From positions 1 to 28,274 of IMG/VR virus record IMGVR_UViG_3300027849_000047: a stretch of 28,274 bases of DNA. One strand, written 5' to 3'. Shown piece after piece: positions 14,141-21,385 of this stretch. The notes under the pieces were generated by a model. That model did not search any database. It was given only the letters and a program-made list of their open reading frames with translations, and was not told the origin of the DNA. The translations under genes were made by a program, and so were the position numbers. Position 1 is the stretch's first letter; the number at the start of each line of letters is the position of its first letter. This stretch comes from a virus.

Positions 14141-15742
14141 ATGGCAGGATTCGTAAATAGAAATGGCCCTTTAAGTACAGGTAAAAAAGCATTCACATTA
14201 AGAGATAGTCTTAAGAAACTATCTTCGTTTGGAATGTACTATGATGACTTGGTTCTTAGACAGTCTCAGTCAATTGGACCAATGGAAGATGCAATTGGCT
14301 TTGGCCAAATGAATCAAATGGGATTAGACTCTGACGACATGTATGGAGCTTTTGCTGCATTATCAATGTCTGATACTAATATGCGCAAGAACATACCGTT
14401 CTTTGATCAAGCATATGAGGGTAAGAGAGAAGAATTAAGAGCATTTTCAACATATGATGAAATTGAAGACATCTTAGATATTCTTTGTGATGAGTCTATT
14501 GTATATGATAATAAAAACTTTTTCGCAAATCCTGAAATTATTGGAATGGATGTTAGCGAAGATGTTAACAAATATCTTAATAAGTCTTATAGAGACATTT
14601 ACCAATATTTTGGATTTACATCAGATCAGTCAGCCTGGTATTATTTTAGAAAATTCCTAATCGATGGTTATTTATCTTTTGAAATAGTTTATAATCCAGA
14701 ACAAACTGAAATTATCGGTTTTAAAGAAATAGATCCTATTACATTAGTACCTGGATATAATAAAGACGATGGTAAGAAAGTATGGACTCAATTTAAAGAC
14801 GATCCAATTAAAGAAAGAACGTTATATGACTCTCAGATCATTTATATCTCTTATTCATCAATTACTACGGCATCTAGGGTAAGTTACTTAGAACGTCTTA
14901 TAAGATCATTTAACTTAATGAGAATTATGGAACACACCAGAGTAATTTGGGCTGTTACTAATTCATCTTATAGAATGAAGTTTATTATCCCAGTCGGTGG
15001 TAAATCTAAAACAAGAGCAAAACAATCCCTAGCTCAATTAATGAATAACTATAAAGAAGTTGTAGATTTTGATTGGGAATCTGGAAGTATGCATACTGAC
15101 GGTAAGCCAATGTTACAATTTAATAAAGAATACTGGTTACCAAGTAAAGATGGTGAAAGTCCAGAAATCGAAACACTAGGTGGTGAAGGTCCTGAATTAT
15201 CAGATACAGAAGCACTTAAATACTTTACTGATAAACTTAAAGCAGTTTCTAAGATTCCATTTAACAGATTCATGTATGAAGATGGTGGAGGAGACTTTAA
15301 CTTAGCAGCTGATGGAATGATTAGAGATGAAATCAAATTCTCTAAATTTATTAAGAGATTAAGATCTTCATTCCAAGAAGTTCTAGTAAAACCATTACAT
15401 ATCCAAATGTGTCTTAAATATCCTGAATTCGCAGATGATGCAGGATTTAAAACTCAAATATCATTACAGTTTACTGAAGAGAATATGTTTGCAGAATTAA
15501 AGCATATGGAAATCATGGAACGTAGAATCAATTTTGTTGGTGAATTAAAAGATTCATTAGTTGAAACAGATCCACTTACTATGGAAGAAACTAGTTACTT
15601 TGATCAAGATTTCTTAGTAGATAGATATTTAAAGTTATCACCTGACGATAAAGCAGCAAATGAAGCATATAAAGCACGTAAGGCTGCCAAGGATGCCGAA
15701 GAGCCAGAACAGGATCCTATGGACATGGGAATGGGAATGTAA
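14141..15742 (+). CDS. 20: Portal vertex protein gp20
   Basis: 533 residues (T4 gp20 is 524). Strong family stretches include IMEHTRVIWAVTNSSYRMKF (about 262-281), FIIPVGGKSKTRAKQSLAQL, KEYWLPSKDGESPEIETLGG (about 329-348) and LKAVSKIPFNRFM. gp20 forms the dodecameric ring at one capsid vertex; it starts head assembly, carries the packaging motor (gp17) and later the neck. The C-terminus is Met/Asp-rich (EPEQDPMDMGMGM). Followed, as in T4, by core protein, protease, scaffold and major capsid. Its start is preceded by AT-rich sequence with no Shine-Dalgarno. Confidence 0.96.
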   Translation: MAGFVNRNGPLSTGKKAFTLRDSLKKLSSFGMYYDDLVLRQSQSIGPMEDAIGFGQMNQMGLDSDDMYGAFAALSMSDTNMRKNIPFFDQAYEGKREELRAFSTYDEIEDILDILCDESIVYDNKNFFANPEIIGMDVSEDVNKYLNKSYRDIYQYFGFTSDQSAWYYFRKFLIDGYLSFEIVYNPEQTEIIGFKEIDPITLVPGYNKDDGKKVWTQFKDDPIKERTLYDSQIIYISYSSITTASRVSYLERLIRSFNLMRIMEHTRVIWAVTNSSYRMKFIIPVGGKSKTRAKQSLAQLMNNYKEVVDFDWESGSMHTDGKPMLQFNKEYWLPSKDGESPEIETLGGEGPELSDTEALKYFTDKLKAVSKIPFNRFMYEDGGGDFNLAADGMIRDEIKFSKFIKRLRSSFQEVLVKPLHIQMCLKYPEFADDAGFKTQISLQFTEENMFAELKHMEIMERRINFVGELKDSLVETDPLTMEETSYFDQDFLVDRYLKLSPDDKAANEAYKARKAAKDAEEPEQDPMDMGMGM

Positions 15743-15769
15743 TATAAAAGAAAAAGAATATATAAAGTA

Positions 15770-16105
15770 ATGAAACATGTAAAACTATTTGAACAATTCC
15801 ATAGCCTTGATGAAGCTACTAAAGTAACTCCAGAATCTAAGGTAATTATAGATGACTATAGTACAGACAATGGTACTGAAATTAAAAGTACTGAAATTGT
15901 GGGAGCTATTGTAAGTTCTGAAACTGAAAAAGAATTTGAAGATTATTTCTACAAAACGTATGGCAATGGAGAATTCACAACTAATGATATTTCAACTTTA
16001 AAGAAATACTATTTAGAATACGTGGAAGAAATAGTTGCTGCTGAAACAGAAGCTGAAGAAGCTGAAAAAGAAGAAGAAGAAGAAGATCCATTAGCTGGAA
16101 TCTAA
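15770..16105 (+). CDS. 67: Prohead core protein, gp67-like
   Basis: 111 residues, very acidic at the C-terminus (EETEAEEAEKEEEEEDP around 90-107). Its position between portal and protease is that of T4 genes 67 and 68, and T4 gp67 is a small, highly acidic core protein, so the call rests on position and composition. The start MKHVKLFEQFHSLDE|ATKV has a capsid-targeting-like beginning followed by LDE|A (13-16), which fits the T4 prohead-protease consensus [LI]-x-E before a small residue. The mature protein would then lose 15 residues inside the head. There is no good promoter in the 27-base gap, so it is probably read through from gp20. Confidence 0.6.
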   Translation: MKHVKLFEQFHSLDEATKVTPESKVIIDDYSTDNGTEIKSTEIVGAIVSSETEKEFEDYFYKTYGNGEFTTNDISTLKKYYLEYVEEIVAAETEAEEAEKEEEEEDPLAGI

Positions 16106-16141
16106 AAAAATTAATTTTTAATAAATCCCACTTTATAATAA

Positions 16142-16150
16142 AGATATATA
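16142..16150 (+). promoter_or_regulatory. AGATATATA candidate late promoter (protease-scaffold gene)
   Basis: Exact motif copy 24 bases before the ATG at 16175. Confidence 0.68.
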
Positions 16151-16174
16151 ATACAAATATAATAAAATAATAAC

Positions 16175-18187
16175 ATGAGCAATAAAAATTTATTAATCCT
16201 AGAAAGATCTTCATCTGCCCTTGTACAAGGTAGCGCAGATAAGTACGTTCTTGAAGGAATTTTTGGTGAATTAGATGTGAAGAATAGAAACAATCGTATC
16301 TATACTGCAGAAGAATACCTACCACAGATCGAGGCTTTACAGGATAAAATTAAAGCATCAAAATTATTAGGGGAGTTAGATCACCCATCTAACTTTGATA
16401 TATCTTTAAAGAATGTATCTCACATTATTGAGGAAATTACATATGATAAAGACGCAAAACAAATCAAAGGACGTATCAGATTACTAGATACTGACGCAGG
16501 ACGACAGGCTAAAGCTTTAGTTGATGCAGGAGTTCCTTTACAGATTTCATCTAGAGCTGCTGGTGCAGTTGAATCTAATGGAACAGTTAAAATCAAACAA
16601 TTATTTACATATGATTTAGTAGCAGATCCTGGATTTGCAAACGCTGAATTAACGAGAGTTAATGAATCTTATGGATTTGCTGATAACTCAGACATATTAA
16701 TATATGAAATTGGAGAGTCATTAGACTTATTAACTAACGAAACAAAAACAACTGAAAATAAAATACAATCAAAAATGGCAGAATCTAAATTTATCACTGC
16801 TGAAGATTTTAACAAATACTCTCAATATCTTTCTGAAGAGATTAAGGCTATTAAAGAATCTTTAACAGAAGCTAAAGAAACCGGAAACGAAACTGAATTA
16901 TCTAATTTAAAGGAATACACTACGTATTTAGCTGAAAAATTAGATCAAAACATCCAATATGCAGAACATGTAGCAGAAAAGACTGATCAATCAATTGAAT
17001 ATGCGGAGAGCATTGCAGAAAAAGTAGATCAATCAATTAAGTACACTGAAAGCATGGCAACTGGTGTTAACCAAATTAAAGAGTATACTAATTATTTAGC
17101 AGAATCTTATAACGAAGGAGCAACAACTCACACAGACTTATTAGAATATGTTGACTATTTAAAAGGAAACTTAGAGAAAGTTACTGAATACGCAGAATAT
17201 GTTGCAGAAACAGTTAACACTAACTTAATTACTGAAGACGAAGCTGGTAAAGAAGTTGAAGAAATCGAAGCAGAAAATGACGCTGAAGATGTTACTGAAC
17301 CAACTGTTGATGCTGATGGATCTGAATTAGATCACGGAGCTGAAGTTAAAGATGTTGAAAAAGATCTAGAACTTGAAGGTGAAGGAGATGCTGAAGGAAA
17401 AGAAATTACAGAAGAAGCTGACACTGAAGAAGTTGTTGAAGATAAAGCTGAAGAAATCGAAGATGAAATCAATGACTTAGGGGAAGTTGAAGAAGTTGTT
17501 GAAGATAATGCTGAAGAAATCGAAGATGAAATCAATGACTTAGGAGACGTTGAAAACGTTGAAGCTGATTTAGAACTTGAAGGTGAAGGAGATGCTGAAG
17601 GAGAAGAAATCAAAGAAGAAGAAATCAAAGAAGAAGAAATCAAAGAAGAAGCTACAATAGATTCTTTAGATACTTACAAGAATGAAATTACTGAAAAGTT
17701 ACAATCTTTAATTAATAAAGCAACAAAAACTAAAACAGAAAATCCAGCATTCTTTAAATTTGTATCTGAATCAACTCAATCAGAATTTAATGTATTAGAA
17801 ACTGAAGATAAAACTAAAGTATTATCTGCAATAGAGGGAAGAGGATATTTAACTGAAGGACAAATCTTAGGATTGTGGAAGAATTCATTACTAACAGCAA
17901 AGGTTACTAATGAGCCTGCTGTTATTTCAATGATGCCTGCTGAATACAAAGAAACTTTTGCTAAATTATCTGAAGCAAAAAAGAACTCAATTCTAGCACA
18001 GTCTAAAATGCACAAATTAGATTCTGCATATCAAGTTGCAAACTTTTGGCAAACAAGAGATTTAAGAGAAGTATCTCAAGTTATGGAAAAAGTAGCAATG
18101 GTTAAAGAATCTGTAGAGGTTAAACAAACTATTGGATATGACATGACAGAAATATCTGCTCAAATCGCTGCAAAATTTAAGAAATAA
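16175..18187 (+). CDS. 21-22: Prohead protease gp21 fused to scaffold protein gp22
   Basis: 670 residues. Residues 1 to about 200 are a T4 gp21-type serine protease: KNRNNRIYTAEEY, GELDHP (His70), ISSRAAG (Ser125/Ser126) and VADPGFANAEL (Asp151). T4 gp21 is 212 residues, so the protease ends just where a Met-Ala start-like sequence occurs (M201, ATG 16775). Residues 201-670 are helical and acidic, as expected for scaffold gp22: heptad-like repeats (YAEHVAEK, YAESIAEK, YTESMATG; about 265-300), Glu/Asp-rich duplicated blocks (about 395-490) and a helical C-terminal domain (about 500-670). In T4 these are separate genes. IGE|S at 179-182 and LTE|A at 230-233 fit the protease's own cleavage consensus, so the fusion could be processed. 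One long intact frame. Confidence 0.88.
   Translation: MSNKNLLILERSSSALVQGSADKYVLEGIFGELDVKNRNNRIYTAEEYLPQIEALQDKIKASKLLGELDHPSNFDISLKNVSHIIEEITYDKDAKQIKGRIRLLDTDAGRQAKALVDAGVPLQISSRAAGAVESNGTVKIKQLFTYDLVADPGFANAELTRVNESYGFADNSDILIYEIGESLDLLTNETKTTENKIQSKMAESKFITAEDFNKYSQYLSEEIKAIKESLTEAKETGNETELSNLKEYTTYLAEKLDQNIQYAEHVAEKTDQSIEYAESIAEKVDQSIKYTESMATGVNQIKEYTNYLAESYNEGATTHTDLLEYVDYLKGNLEKVTEYAEYVAETVNTNLITEDEAGKEVEEIEAENDAEDVTEPTVDADGSELDHGAEVKDVEKDLELEGEGDAEGKEITEEADTEEVVEDKAEEIEDEINDLGEVEEVVEDNAEEIEDEINDLGDVENVEADLELEGEGDAEGEEIKEEEIKEEEIKEEATIDSLDTYKNEITEKLQSLINKATKTKTENPAFFKFVSESTQSEFNVLETEDKTKVLSAIEGRGYLTEGQILGLWKNSLLTAKVTNEPAVISMMPAEYKETFAKLSEAKKNSILAQSKMHKLDSAYQVANFWQTRDLREVSQVMEKVAMVKESVEVKQTIGYDMTEISAQIAAKFKK
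16775..18187 (+). CDS. 22: Possible separate scaffold product from an internal start
   Basis: In-frame ATG at 16775 (M201 of the fusion) would give a 470-residue scaffold beginning MAESKFITAEDF. Upstream bases AAATACAATCAAAA resemble the A-rich, non-Shine-Dalgarno leaders of real genes here, such as the gp20 leader ending AAATACA, and the MA start matches gp20, gp23 and UvsX. It falls at the expected protease end. Scaffolds made from an internal start inside the protease gene are well known from lambda (C/Nu3). A nested product would supply the excess of scaffold over protease that assembly needs. This is inference from sequence layout. Confidence 0.45.
   Translation: MAESKFITAEDFNKYSQYLSEEIKAIKESLTEAKETGNETELSNLKEYTTYLAEKLDQNIQYAEHVAEKTDQSIEYAESIAEKVDQSIKYTESMATGVNQIKEYTNYLAESYNEGATTHTDLLEYVDYLKGNLEKVTEYAEYVAETVNTNLITEDEAGKEVEEIEAENDAEDVTEPTVDADGSELDHGAEVKDVEKDLELEGEGDAEGKEITEEADTEEVVEDKAEEIEDEINDLGEVEEVVEDNAEEIEDEINDLGDVENVEADLELEGEGDAEGEEIKEEEIKEEEIKEEATIDSLDTYKNEITEKLQSLINKATKTKTENPAFFKFVSESTQSEFNVLETEDKTKVLSAIEGRGYLTEGQILGLWKNSLLTAKVTNEPAVISMMPAEYKETFAKLSEAKKNSILAQSKMHKLDSAYQVANFWQTRDLREVSQVMEKVAMVKESVEVKQTIGYDMTEISAQIAAKFKK
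17367..17647 (+). repeat. Duplicated acidic-coding repeats inside the scaffold
   Basis: Three sets of direct repeats. A 32-base block is identical at 17367-17398 and 17571-17602. A 56-base block at 17426-17481 recurs with one change at 17489-17544 (63-base period). The 15-base unit GAAGAAATCAAAGAA occurs three times in tandem at 17603-17647. All periods are multiples of three, so the frame is kept and acidic Glu/Asp blocks are lengthened. This looks like recent slippage or unequal recombination and should vary in length between relatives. Confidence 0.9.
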
Positions 18188-18204
18188 GATAAATATTAAA
18201 AAAC

Positions 18205-18243
18205 GGGTAAAATGAAAAAACCATTTAATTCTTTCTTTTACCC
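18205..18243 (+). other. Hairpin and 12-codon ORF between scaffold and major capsid genes
   Basis: Inverted repeat GGGTAAAA 18205-18212 with TTTTACCC 18236-18243, extended by GAAA/TTTC beyond a bulged T. On the + strand no T tract follows; on the minus strand the stem is followed by G and six T, the layout of a minus-strand terminator, although no minus gene is close by. The stem contains a short ORF, ATG 18212 to TAA 18250 (MKKPFNSFFYPK), preceded at 18187-18195 by AGATAAATA. Whether the ORF is translated is unknown. Confidence 0.4.
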
Positions 18244-18253
18244 AAAATAATAT

Positions 18254-18262
18254 AGATATATA
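18254..18262 (+). promoter_or_regulatory. AGATATATA candidate late promoter (major capsid gene)
   Basis: Exact motif copy 103 bases before the gp23 ATG. The leader between is the longest in the window, very A-rich, with a weak inverted repeat TCGATT 18280-18285 / AATCGA 18315-18320. Confidence 0.65.
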
Positions 18263-18365
18263 ATAATATCAAAAGCATATCGATTATTAGTTAAGAAGCA
18301 AAAGACTAAAAAACAATCGAAGTAATAAAACAACAATACCATTAAAAAAAATATAAAATATAAAA

Positions 18366-19760
18366 ATGGCAAATTTAATTAACGAATCTGAAATCAGATC
18401 AACATGGGCTCCAATTATCGAGTCTGCTACAGGAATCAACGATGCTAACAAATTAGCATGGATGTCAACTTACTGTCACAATCACAAATTATATGAAGAC
18501 GCTAACGTTATGTCTTTAGATCCTTCTATGAACTTAACAGGTATGGGAGCAGCTAAATTCCCAGTTATCGGTGGAGCAAATGGATCAGGAGATAAAGCAC
18601 CGTCTTTATTACCTTTAGCAATGCAAGTTGCTGCACAAACAATTGGTTTAGATTTAGTACCAGTTGTACCAATGGCTGGACCAATGGGATTATTATCTTA
18701 CTTAGACTTCACATACGAAGGTGGTAGATTAGATAACAAAGTAACGCCTACATACGTTAAAACTTCTGCAGCTGCTGCAGGTGGTGACGTATTATACGGA
18801 ACTTCTAGAATTGATGGTTTAAACATCATCGAGGTTAAGGATGCATTAACTGCTGGAGAAGCAAACATCGCTGCTAGATATACTGGTGCTGTTTTAGTTA
18901 AAGCTTTAGAAGATCACATTAAAGGATTTGCTGCTGCTGACGCTGCCGGAGCTCCTTATTCAAGAGATGCTGGTGAACAAACTGCTGACAAAGTAATGGG
19001 TCTTTCTTTATTCTCTAAATCAATTGCTGCTGAAACTTTCCAAGTTGCTGCTGCAGTTACAAGAGAGCAAGTACAAGATTTAAAACAATTCGGTGTAGAT
19101 GCTGTTGCTCAAGTTGAGTCAGTATTAACTAACGAATTAACTCAATCTATTAACCAACACATCTTAGGTTCTGTAAGAACTTTAGGAACAACTAACGTAA
19201 CAGCTACTTTCGGAGCTGCTACTGATTTTGATATCGCTTTAGCTAACGCATCTGCATTAGCTGGTGGTGAGACTGTTGCATCAGAACACAGAAAAGTATT
19301 AACTCAGGTTTTAGCCGCTGCTAACTTAATTGCTAACAGAGGAAGAAGAGGAGCTGGTAACTTTGCAGTTGTTGGAGCACAAGTAGCTACTATTTTACAA
19401 TCAATCTCTGGATTTGTTGCAAACCCAATGGCAAACACTATTTCTCAATCGGCTGGAGCAATCTACCCATTAGGATCTGTTGCTGGAATTAATGTATATA
19501 CTGACCCAACTCAAGCATGGGGATCTTACAAAATATCTGTAGGAAGAAAAGGAGACGGAAACGGACCTGGATTAGTATTCATGCCTTATTTAATGGCTGA
19601 ATCAGTACAAACTATCGCTGAAGGAACTATGGCACCGAAAATTGCTGTAAAATCTAGATTTGCATTAGTTGAAGCTGGATTCCATGCAGAAACTCAGTAT
19701 GTTACTTTTAGCATTACTAACGGATCTGGATCTTGGACTAACTTAATCAACTTAGCTTAA
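18366..19760 (+). CDS. 23: Major capsid protein gp23
   Basis: 464 residues (T4 gp23 is 521). LWxPI-like N-terminus (STWAPIIESATGI), then LDPSMNLTGMGAAKFPVIGG, VPMAGPMGLLSYLDFTYEGG and QSINQHILGSVRTL fit the family, as does the Ala/Gly-rich body. gp23 forms the hexamers of the head shell and is cut at its N-terminus by the prohead protease; IIE|S at residues 17-20 is the best-placed candidate site, which would remove 19 residues against 65 in T4. Codon use is the most uniform of the window, fitting high expression. Between protease-scaffold and a strong terminator. No gene 24 (vertex) homologue is visible here. Confidence 0.95.
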   Translation: MANLINESEIRSTWAPIIESATGINDANKLAWMSTYCHNHKLYEDANVMSLDPSMNLTGMGAAKFPVIGGANGSGDKAPSLLPLAMQVAAQTIGLDLVPVVPMAGPMGLLSYLDFTYEGGRLDNKVTPTYVKTSAAAAGGDVLYGTSRIDGLNIIEVKDALTAGEANIAARYTGAVLVKALEDHIKGFAAADAAGAPYSRDAGEQTADKVMGLSLFSKSIAAETFQVAAAVTREQVQDLKQFGVDAVAQVESVLTNELTQSINQHILGSVRTLGTTNVTATFGAATDFDIALANASALAGGETVASEHRKVLTQVLAAANLIANRGRRGAGNFAVVGAQVATILQSISGFVANPMANTISQSAGAIYPLGSVAGINVYTDPTQAWGSYKISVGRKGDGNGPGLVFMPYLMAESVQTIAEGTMAPKIAVKSRFALVEAGFHAETQYVTFSITNGSGSWTNLINLA

Positions 19761-19798
19761 TCACTAAGTTAACTAACGTTAACCAAATATATTTAATG

Positions 19799-19830
19799 AA
19801 AGGGAATTTCGAAAGATCTTCCCTTTTTTT
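19799..19830 (+). terminator. Rho-independent terminator after the major capsid gene
   Basis: Stem AAAGGGAA 19799-19806 with TTCCCTTT 19819-19826, 12-base loop, T tract to 19830. Confidence 0.9.
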
Positions 19831-19845
19831 ATGCAAAGATTACAG

Positions 19846-19854
19846 TGATATATA
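19846..19854 (+). promoter_or_regulatory. GATATATA candidate late promoter (19887 gene)
   Basis: TGATATATA, one mismatch in the first base of the motif, after the gp23 terminator and 32 bases before the ATG at 19887. Confidence 0.58.
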
Positions 19855-19886
19855 GACTATATAAAAAACTAATAATATAAACTAAT

Positions 19887-20873
19887 ATGGACAAATTTGA
19901 AAACTGGTTTAATAAAGTTAATGAAGAATTAACAGAAAGCCCAACAATTAATACAGAAGTAGAAGCTGTTGCAGATGTTGAAGTAGATGCTGATAGAAGT
20001 AATATGATAGGTGATATTGATACTATTATGACTTCTTTAGAAACTCTAGCAAGTGAACTTACAGAAGAATTAGCTATTGATTTAGAAGACTTAAACGAAG
20101 CTGGCACAAAAGATTTTATTAAATCATGGATTATTGGAATAAAGGCTACTAAATCTCAAGAAAAGGTTAATAAAATAAAAATGAATGCATCTGATTTAGA
20201 ATTCGCGGCAGATAAATTCGAAGGTGATAAAAAGAAATCAATAATTGCTAAATCTGAAAAAGTAAAAATACAGGCAAAGCAACTACAAGATATGGTCAAC
20301 GATAGATTCAATGGATCTGGAGACTATGTTAAAAGAAAATTACACAAAGCTAAAATTAAAGGTCAATTAGAGATCATAAAAAGGACAACAGGTATGGAGG
20401 ACAATCCAGGCAAGAAATCTAATATGGTAACTAAGATGAAGGAATTATCAAAAAAGTATCAAGAAGAAAATGCAGCAATCGCTGAATTGGAAGATGATAA
20501 TAAAGAGGTAATTGCAGATAAGAAAAAGGAACTAAAGGAAGGTCCTAAAAAGAAGGAAGAAAATACTGAACAGGACGCTCCTGAGGATAAAGATACTAGA
20601 ACAGATGCTGAAAAACAAGCAGATGCTAAGATCGCTTCCGATAAAGAAGCCGAAGATGAAGAAAAAACAACTAAAGAATCTTTAATCTACAGAGCTACTG
20701 AAGCATCCCTATTAGAACTAGCTTCTGAAATTTCAGAAAAAGCAGACTGGCAATTAGATAACACTGTGTTATATACTAAATACGATACAATTATTAAAAA
20801 AGCAGGATATGACTCTATTATTACAGAATCATCTTCAATTAAAGATAAATTTAATACTCTTTTAAATTCTTAA
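19887..20873 (+). CDS. Probable internal head (core) protein, family unknown
   Basis: 328 residues, highly charged and helical. The start MDKFENWFNKVNEELTE|SPT resembles T4 capsid-targeting sequences (a short aromatic and acidic amphipathic stretch), followed by LTE|S at 15-18 and a second site LNE|A at 69-72, both matching the prohead-protease consensus. The middle (about 75-200) is basic and Lys-rich (SEKVKIQAKQLQDM), which would suit DNA binding; a Glu/Asp/Lys-rich linker (about 205-265) and a C-terminal helical domain follow. Position right after the major capsid gene also fits a head protein. I infer a cleaved internal protein, like T4 IPs or Alt in handling but not in sequence. It stops head-to-head with the minus-strand gene. 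Confidence 0.6.
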   Translation: MDKFENWFNKVNEELTESPTINTEVEAVADVEVDADRSNMIGDIDTIMTSLETLASELTEELAIDLEDLNEAGTKDFIKSWIIGIKATKSQEKVNKIKMNASDLEFAADKFEGDKKKSIIAKSEKVKIQAKQLQDMVNDRFNGSGDYVKRKLHKAKIKGQLEIIKRTTGMEDNPGKKSNMVTKMKELSKKYQEENAAIAELEDDNKEVIADKKKELKEGPKKKEENTEQDAPEDKDTRTDAEKQADAKIASDKEAEDEEKTTKESLIYRATEASLLELASEISEKADWQLDNTVLYTKYDTIIKKAGYDSIITESSSIKDKFNTLLNS

Positions 20874-21370
20874 GATTTAGAATTTTTACGAGCAAGTTTT
20901 AAGAACTCCTTTTGTTGATTCAATAGGAGTTTTTTTACGCACTTTTGGAAGAGGACAGATGATTTAACTATCCTACCATCAATGAACCCGCCGTCAATAG
21001 TATCGTGATATTCCTCATGTACAAAGTTTTCAGGTTTAAAGTTATTTATATTAGCTCTAATATCCCTACCACTCAATGCACATTTCCAATCAATGGTATC
21101 ATAACTTTCCTTTAAGTCGTCAAGCTTAACAAATTCTTCAGTAGACCAATCATAATAAAACTTGTCAAAACGATCAACATGCCTGTGTCTACATAATTCA
21201 AATATGATATGTAGGAATTGATCATCTTGTGCTCTATCCTTTATGATGGGATGTTCTAATAATAATCTTCGTTGTTGTTTAGATATTGAATCATATCTAA
21301 CGCCATACCTGTTTTTAGGGTAAGGACCTCCAGTTCTAACTATATTAGGGTATTTTTTATTGTATGCCAT
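20870..21370 (-). CDS. Hypothetical protein, only minus-strand gene (166 aa)
   Basis: 166 residues, basic at both ends (MAYNKKYPNIVRTGG and KKLLLNQQKEFLKLARKN). The middle has HIIFELCRHRHVDRFDKFYY and IDWKCALSGRDIRANINN. No family recognised; the single cysteines do not form a metal site I can name. It faces the 19887 gene with stops overlapping by 4 bases, and its start is divergent from the clamp-loader gene with a 67-base gap. No motif of either promoter class is convincing on its strand. A real gene is supported by the full-length frame filling the space exactly; its opposite orientation and own context suggest a later insertion. Confidence 0.7.
   Translation of the reverse strand: MAYNKKYPNIVRTGGPYPKNRYGVRYDSISKQQRRLLLEHPIIKDRAQDDQFLHIIFELCRHRHVDRFDKFYYDWSTEEFVKLDDLKESYDTIDWKCALSGRDIRANINNFKPENFVHEEYHDTIDGGFIDGRIVKSSVLFQKCVKKLLLNQQKEFLKLARKNSKS
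20904..20936 (+). terminator. + strand terminator located inside the minus-strand gene
   Basis: AACTCCT 20904-20910 with AGGAGTT 20925-20931, 14-base loop, T tract 20930-20936. It ends the 19887 transcript about 30 bases beyond the stop, inside the last codons of the 20870-21370 gene. Read on the minus strand no T tract follows, so it is directional. Confidence 0.8.
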
Positions 21371-21385
21371 ATAGACTATTTATCT

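Noticed and set aside
16132-16144. CTTTATAATAAAG palindrome with TATAAT before the protease gene
   Set aside because: No TTGAAAC at the right distance; AGATATATA immediately after is the better promoter candidate.
15981-16325. Minus-strand frames over the gp67-like and protease starts (15981-16325, 16111-16293)
   Set aside because: They overlap two well-supported + genes and their promoter; the Leu/Phe-rich content reflects antisense of acidic AT-rich sequence.
17332-17643. 103-codon minus-strand frame, Ser-rich
   Set aside because: It is the mirror of the Glu/Asp-rich scaffold repeats; composition explains the open frame.
19767-19783. Two GTTAAC sites close together after the major capsid gene
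   Set aside because: Short palindromes in AT-rich DNA between the stop and the terminator; no further structure or repeat elsewhere.
21377-21385. AGATAAATA on the minus strand just before the minus gene
   Set aside because: Only 6 bases separate it from the ATG, so it would leave almost no leader, and it overlaps the divergent promoter region.
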